Assembly (NCBI GenBank): GCA_948146395.1
Contig: OX411557.1
Span: 33,582,077-33,646,076 of the forward strand
DNA length: 64,000 bases
DNA from: Fragum whitleyi
Taxonomy: Eukaryota; Mollusca; Bivalvia; Cardiida; Cardiidae
Direction of reading: 5' to 3'
Shown here: positions 58,393-64,000 of the stretch, one piece after another
How the letters are laid out: each line of letters starts with the position of its first letter
Numbering within the stretch: position 1 is the stretch's first letter
Notes under the pieces: model-generated
Database searches by the model: none
What the model was told of the DNA's origin: nothing
Seen by the model: only the letters and a program-made list of their open reading frames with translations
Made by a program: the position numbers and the translations under genes

Positions 58393-60263
58393 TCAAGAGG
58401 ATCATTGCCCCTTAAGCACTCACCTGATGCATATACTTTACAATGGTGGAAAAGTGCCAACACTAATTATTTGAAATTCATTACTGGCTTATGAAAAGTC
58501 AACGCTATCAAGAAGACAAACATAAGAGTCAAAAATGTTGCCTCTGAAGTACTGATTTTTTTTACAAAAGTTCTGACCAAGATGCAGAATTTTCAATCCA
58601 AGTGTGCACACAAGGTTTTCCTGAGATTTGACCACTTCTTTTTTTTTTACCCAACTTATACCTCTTTCGAACTGGAACTAGATTTCATGAAGTTCAATTC
58701 TATTGGCCAAAAATGGAGCAGCTAGCACACAAGGTTTTCTAAGATTTGAACCCTTGACCCCATTTTTGACCCCATTTAACCTTCAATTTCAATTTTGTCA
58801 TAGATTTCATGGGGATAAACATTATGACTTAGTTTCAAGACATTTGAGTAAAAGATGTGGCCTCTGGAGCACACAAGTTTTTTTTCTAAAATTTGACCCC
58901 TTGACCCCATTTTTGACCCCACTCGACTCAATTTCAAACTTGACTGAGCTTAATGAAGACAATAAATCTGTCCACATTTCAGGTCAATTGAGCCAAAAAT
59001 GTGGCCACAAAAGTGATCAAAAGGGTTTTCTAAAATTTAAGCTCTTGCCCCATTTTTGCCCCAATTTCAAACTTGACAGAGATCTAATGGAGACAAACAT
59101 TCTGACCAATATTCAAGATATTTGGGCCAACAATATGGCCTCCAGAATGCACACAAGGTTTTTCTTAAATTTGACCTCTTGACCAAATTTTTGACCCCAC
59201 TTGACCCAATTTTCAAACTTGACCAAGATTTGATTGAGAAAAACATTCTGACCAAGCTTCAAAACATTTGGGCAAAAAATGTGGCCTCTAAAGTGCACAC
59301 ACGTTTTTTCTAATCTTTGACCCCATTTTTGACCCTACTTGAGCCAATTTCAATCTTGACCCTGATTTGATCAATGCAAACATTCTGGCCAAGTTTCAAG
59401 ATATTTGGACCAAAAATGTGGCCCCTAGAGTGCACTCAAATTTTTCTGAAATTTGACCCCTTGACACTCTTTTTGACCCTACTCGACCCAATTTCTACTT
59501 GACCAAGATTTGATGGAGACAAACATTCTGACCAAGTTTCAAGACATTTGGGCAAAAAATGTGGCCTCTAGCGTGCACACAAGGTTTTTCTAAAATTTGA
59601 ACCCTTGATCCCATTTTTGACCCCACTTGACCCAATTTCAAACTTGACCAAGATTTGATGGAGAAAAACATTCTGACCAAGCTTCAAAACATTTGGGCAA
59701 AAAATGTGGCCTCTAAAGTGCACACACGTTTTTTCTAATCTTTGACCCCATTTTTGACCCTACTTGAGCCAATTTCAATCTTGACCCTGATTTGATCAAT
59801 GCAAACATTCTGGCCAAGTTTCAAGATATTTGGACCAAAAATGTGGCCCCTAGAGTGCACTCAAATTTTTCTGAAATTTGACCCCTTGACACTCTTTTTG
59901 ACCCTACTCGACCCAATTTCTACTTGACCAAGATTTGATGGAGACAAACATTCTGACCAAGTTTCAAGACATTTGGGCAAAAAATGTGGCCTCTAGCGTG
60001 CACACAAGGTTTTTCTAAAATTTGAACCCTTGATCCCATTTTTGACCCCACTTGACCCAATTTCAAACTTGACCAAGATTTGATGGAGAAAAACATTCTG
60101 ACCAAGTTTCAAGACATTTGGGCCAAAAATGTGGCCTCAAAAGTGCACACAAGGTAAAATTTGATGACGCACAATGGACACTGGATGATGGATGACAGAC
60201 GATTGACAGCACCCGATCACAATAGCTCACCTTGAGCACTTCATGCTCAGGTGAGCTAAAAAA
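58393..60263 (+). repeat. Family 1 repeat with ~140-bp modules and a 425-bp duplication
   Basis: Head caagaggatcattgcccctt, gcactcacctga. About ten modules share catttttgaccccacttgac, aaaatgtggcctctag and acattctgaccaag. A block of three modules is repeated without visible change 425 bp later. End gagcacttcatgctcaggtg, agctaaaaaa. Confidence 0.9.
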
Positions 60264-60783
60264 GTGCCATATTCAGCCAAGTAAACAGTCAAAGGCAATG
60301 TTTTTTACCTAAACATACTTTCTTAAAGGGATCTTACAGAGAATGTTTCAATGAATCATTTCTGTGAAAGATGACTGAAATCTGACCTTTTTCCTTAAGC
60401 GACAGCCAATAGCACTTATGTTTTTGGCAAAAGCACAGGAATCTGAGAAAGAATGTCTAAAGAATAATTTTTTTGAAATAGTGTTATTCTGCCTAGTAAT
60501 TTTAGTGAAGAACTTTTTTGATCGTTTAACATATTGGACCTTTTTCCTGATGTAATGGCCTTTAGCACCTATGATTTTGGTCCAATCTAAATTTCTTAAA
60601 GGAACCTAAGAGACTATGTTCTTAGGATAATTTCAATCAAATTAGGTGATATCATGCCTTGTACTTCCTGAGGAGAAGATGTCAAAAGATAAGATTTACA
60701 GACACACAGACAGGATACATCCACACACCACAGAAACATCACAATGACAATAGCTTGCTGCCTTCAGCCAGTGGAGCTAAAAA
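60264..60783 (+). repeat. Family 5-like 3' fragment
   Basis: Degenerate modules ending gccttcagccagtggagcta, aaaa. Microsatellite reduced to cagacacacagacag. Confidence 0.6.
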
Positions 60784-60994
60784 TACTCTTTTACCCAGGC
60801 CATTTTAGGCAAACCCATAAAAACAGATGTTCACACATTCAATTATTTAAGTTCTTTGCCACTGGGAACAATTCCTTTAAAGTGTGGTTAAACTTTTCAA
60901 CTATTTCAATTGATTGATTTCAAGCTCTTCAAAATATCATGTACGCAAACAGTCTGACAAAGTATAAAGACATTTGGGTCTCTAGAGTGCACAC

Positions 60995-61215
60995 AATGTT
61001 TTTCTACAATTTTTGTAGGGGCTTCAAAATTGCAGGTGCACAACTTCATATGCAGAAACCCATTATGTATAAATTTCAAAGCTGCAGCTAAAATAGTCTC
61101 TTAGAAAACTTCTGGACAAAATGGTGTCTATGGATGGACAGACGGACAGACAGATAGACGGCCATGGCCAATCCAGTATACCCCACTCTTCTTTGTAGGT
61201 GGGGGGTGTAATAAT
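60995..61215 (+). repeat. Family 6 3' end
   Basis: gatggacagacggacagaca microsatellite followed by cttctttgtaggtggggggt, gtaata. Confidence 0.7.
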
Positions 61216-61416
61216 CTTTATAAGAGGATAAACATTTAATTAATCAATTTTATAGTGAAGGTACAACTCAAATACGGTATTGTGACTTGTGATTACAGTG
61301 CATTTGTATACAATCGACGAGTCAGAATAGCGAATTCAACTTATAGTTTGGATACAACCACTATTTATAATGTTTGTTTATCTATAGAGGAAGGAAAGTA
61401 TAGCTTAATTTACTAC

Positions 61417-61513
61417 CTTTTTCTTTGTGTCGTTAGATTGTTGTCTTGAGGTACTACTCCCTCTCAACAAATCATTGAGGATTTCAATCTTCTTCATGAA
61501 CACATCTAACTCC
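61417..61513 (-). CDS. SHIP-like gene, exon 1 seen (helical linker)
   Basis: 97 bp, entered after two bases of a codon and leaving in phase 0. The acceptor is tgtttacag and the donor AAG|gtagta. It encodes 32 residues beginning ELDVFMKKIEILNDLL, which align with the SHIP linker (human EVDKVLSGLEILSKVF). The first exon of the gene must lie beyond the right edge, because the SH2 domain is missing. A 17-kb intron separates it from the next exon. The call rests on splice sites, phase and linker similarity. Confidence 0.75.
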
Positions 61514-61643
61514 CTGTAAACAATAAACACTCATTACTGATATATAGTAACTGTCATGAGATTCTCTACAACACAAGATATGATCTTAATTATTTTAGAA
61601 TAAAGAAATAATCTTCAGTGAAAAGATTGAGTAAGAAATACTA

Positions 61644-64000
61644 ACAAGAGGGCCATAGTGGCCCTTAATTGCTCACCTGAGTTTACTGTGTTAAGATCTG
61701 ACCTCTTATCCTAGTTTTTAACCACACTCAAATTCAAACCAGACTACAATTTTCTAAAATAAATCATTTCGACCAATTTTCAGGATGATAAAGCAAAACT
61801 AGAGTATCTACAAGGATTTTTCTAAGATTTGACCCCATGACCTCATTTTTTACCACACTTGCATTTGACCAATACTTTACCTGATTTTCATCAAGACAAT
61901 CATTCTGGCCAATTTTCAGGTTGATTTAGCAAACATTTATAGCTTCTAGAGTATACAGAAGGTTTTTACTAATTAGAACCCAAGACCTAATTTTTGACCC
62001 CACTTCATCTAATTTTTAACTCAACATAGATTTTATCAAGACAATCATTCTGACAAATTTTCAGGTTGATAAAGCCAAAAAAAAAAAAAAAAAAAAAGAA
62101 AACAAGAGGACCAAGATGGTCCTAGATCGCTCACCTGAGTCTCTATGACCCCTGGGACATCACATTAAATAGATAGGCAGATGTCAAAAAGAAGATAATT
62201 GCCTAAGATCAATACCATGGAACATTTTCAGCCAAGAGCAAGACAGATATGCCTTTTTGCTCTTTGATTCTATGTAAAAAGGGATGCACCCGGGTGGACC
62301 CCAAAAGTGACCCCAGGGTCTTGATATGAAAAAACTTGGAAGAGGTCCATAAGATGATGCTACATTCTAAAATGAAAGCTGTCTGCCTTCTGGTTTCAGA
62401 GAAGAAGATTTTTGAAGGTTTTCCCATTTTCACCCATCATGCTCAGATGAGCTGAAAGGGATGCGTCCGGGTGGAGCCCAAATATGACTCAAGGGTCTTG
62501 ATATGAACAAACTTGGTAGAGGCCCACAAGCTGATGCTACATACCAAAAATAAAAGCAGTGTGCACTCTGGTTTTGATTAAAGAAGATTTTAAAAGATTT
62601 TCGCTCTTTGATTCTATGTAAAAAGGGTTGGGCCCGGGCAAAGCCCAAATATGACCCTAGGGTCTTGATATGAACAAACTTGGTAGAGGTCCACTAGATG
62701 ATGCTACATACCAAATATGAAAGCTCTCTGCCTTCTGGTTTCAGAGAAGAAGATTTTTGAAGATTTTCATTTTTTACCCTTCGTGCTCATAAGAGATAAA
62801 GGGATGCACCTGTGCAAAGCCCAAATATGACCTAAGGGTCTTCTTATGAACAAATTTGGTAGAGGCCCACTAGCTGATGCTACACACCAAATATTAAAGC
62901 TGTCTGCCATCTGGTTACAGAGAAGAAGATTTTTAAAGATTTTCGCTCTTTGATTCAATGCAAAAAGGGTTGGGCCCAGGCAAAGCCCAAACGTGACCCC
63001 AGGGTCTTGATATGAACAAACTTAGTAGAGGTCCACTAGATGATGCTACATACCAAATATGAAAGCTGTCTGCCTTCTGGTTTCAGAGAAGAAGATTTTT
63101 AAAAATTTTCATATTTTCACCCTTTTTGTTAAGGGTAAAGAGAAAGTTAAGGGTGGATTTCATTTATTTGAACAACTTTGGTAGAGCTTGACCCAAGGAA
63201 CATCCCTGCCAAGTTTCATCAAGATTGGCCCACTGGTTTAGGAGGAGAAGATGTTTAAAGAAATTGTGGACGACGCACATCGCACGACGCACGACGGACG
63301 ACGCACGACTGACGACGGACGACGGACATTCTACGATCCCAATAGCTCACCTTGAGCACTTTGTGCTCAGGTGAGCTAAAAAATGGCCTCTAGAGTGTCT
63401 ACAAGGATTTACTAAGATTTGACCCAATGACCTAATTTTTGAACTCCACTTAATCCAATTTTGAAGAAGACCCAAACTTCATCAAGACTATCATTCTGAC
63501 CAATTTTCAGGTCGATTGAGCAAAAAACATGGCCTCTAGAGTGTCTACTATTTTTTTCTTTTAAGATTTGACCATGTGACCTCATTTTTGACCCCACGTG
63601 ACCAGATTTTGAACTTGACCTACCTATCATCAAGACAATCATTCTTACCAGTTTTCAGGTTGATTGAGTAAAAATATAGCTTCTAGAGTGTCTACAGAAT
63701 TTTTCTAAGATTTGATCCTGTGACCTTATTTTTTACCCCAATTTTGAACTCGACCTAGATTTGCTCAAGATAATCATTCTGACCAATTTTCAGGTTGATT
63801 GAGCAAAAAATTAGCCTCTAGAGTATCTTCTAGGTTTTCTTTAAGATTTGACCCTGTGACCTCATTTTTGACCCCACATGACCCAATTTTGAACTTGACC
63901 TAGATATCATCAAGACAATCACTCTTGCCATTTTCAGGATGATTCAGCAAAAATATTGCTTCTTTAGTGTATACAAGGTTTTTCTAATATTTGAACCTGT
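61644..64000 (+). repeat. Family 1 repeat running off the window, with a nested family 1 copy
   Basis: Head acaagagggccatagtggcc, aattgctcacctga. ~145-bp modules, interrupted at 62,102-63,383, then continuing to the window end. Confidence 0.88.
62102..63383 (+). repeat. Nested family 1 repeat preceded by A21
   Basis: Head acaagaggaccaagatggtc, end agcactttgtgctcaggtga, gctaaaaaa. It lies inside the host text attgagc-aaaaaa-tggcctc. The upstream flank is a run of 21 A (62,077-62,097), so insertion occurred in an A tract. It is close to the copy at 17.5 kb but lacks the family 2 insertion. Confidence 0.88.

Larger units (their letters stand above)
1449..61513 (-). other. SHIP-like inositol polyphosphate 5-phosphatase gene, internal part (16 exons seen)
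   Basis: This is a spliced host gene spanning almost the whole window. The exons run from 61,513 down to 1,449, each with AG before it and GT after it, and the phases of all neighbouring exons fit. The joined product matches vertebrate SHIP1/SHIP2 in order: a helical linker, the segment before the catalytic domain, the whole 5-phosphatase domain and the start of the C2-like region. SHIP enzymes remove the 5-phosphate of PI(3,4,5)P3 at the plasma membrane and damp PI3K signalling. The SH2 end and the C-terminal tail are not in the window. Introns range from about 0.35 to 17 kb and are mostly repeats. The 5-phosphatase identity is firm. SHIP rather than another 5-phosphatase rests on the linker match and the GTQE and C2-like segments. 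Confidence 0.9.

Noticed and set aside
17492..63383. Helitron ends for the hairpin-ended repeats
   Set aside because: The 3' hairpin is followed by CTAA overlapping the stem rather than CTRR after a ~10-base gap, there is no TC start, and both ends are inversely complementary, which is atypical for Helitrons. Not fully excluded.

Overview
This is an invertebrate nuclear window, most likely from a bivalve mollusc. The reasons are AT-rich DNA, short spliced exons in very large introns, a mollusc-type tRNA-derived SINE, a LINE with a 2A-like N-terminus, and dense short repeats ending in GGAC/GACA microsatellites and hairpins. The species call is inference. There is no sign of prokaryotic organisation.

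The window lies inside one host gene on the minus strand, running from about 61,513 down to 1,449. I read 16 exons by eye (15 firm, one tentative). They are joined by GT-AG introns, and every exon-exon phase is compatible. The concatenated coding sequence is about 1.88 kb. It reads as the middle of a SHIP-type inositol polyphosphate 5-phosphatase (INPP5D/INPPL1 relative): a helical linker, the region before the catalytic domain, the complete 5-phosphatase domain (GTWNMG, GTQE, NSHL, GDLNYR, PTYR, PSWCDR, SDHRPV) and the start of the following C2-like region. The N-terminal SH2 part should lie beyond 64,000 and the C-terminus below 1,449.

Layout, left to right: 1-1.4 kb repeats; exon 16 at 1.5 kb; 1.8-4.2 kb two head-to-head copies of one repeat family; 4.3-10.3 kb an inverted pair of ~190-bp sequences enclosing AT-rich DNA with two smaller terminal-inverted-repeat elements; exons 15-11 between 10.5 and 15.8 kb; exon 10 at 17.4 kb; 17.5-20.3 kb nested hairpin-ended repeats; 20.7-22.6 kb a pogo/Tigger-like TIR element; exon 9 at 23.1 kb; 23.6-28.4 kb a nearly full-length LINE inside another repeat; exon 8 at 30.0 kb; exons 7-4 between 34.4 and 37.1 kb; 37.1-38.1 kb a MITE; 38.1-39.9 kb a 71-bp tandem array abutting exon 3 (39.9-40.1 kb); exon 2 at 44.3 kb; a 17-kb intron full of repeats; exon 1 at 61.5 kb.

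Two features stand out. First, two exons of the gene have had their 3' end plus 5' splice site tandemly duplicated: exon 3 (71-bp unit, about 20 copies) and exon 7 (125-bp unit, three copies plus decayed ones). Second, most of the intronic DNA consists of at least seven repeat families, unlike in sequence, that share one architecture: an ACAAGAG-type start, a short hairpin, a terminal box, internal ~120-170-bp modules, a GGAC/GACA microsatellite, the inverted copy of the terminal box, then TAAAAA. I do not recognise this as a named superfamily.
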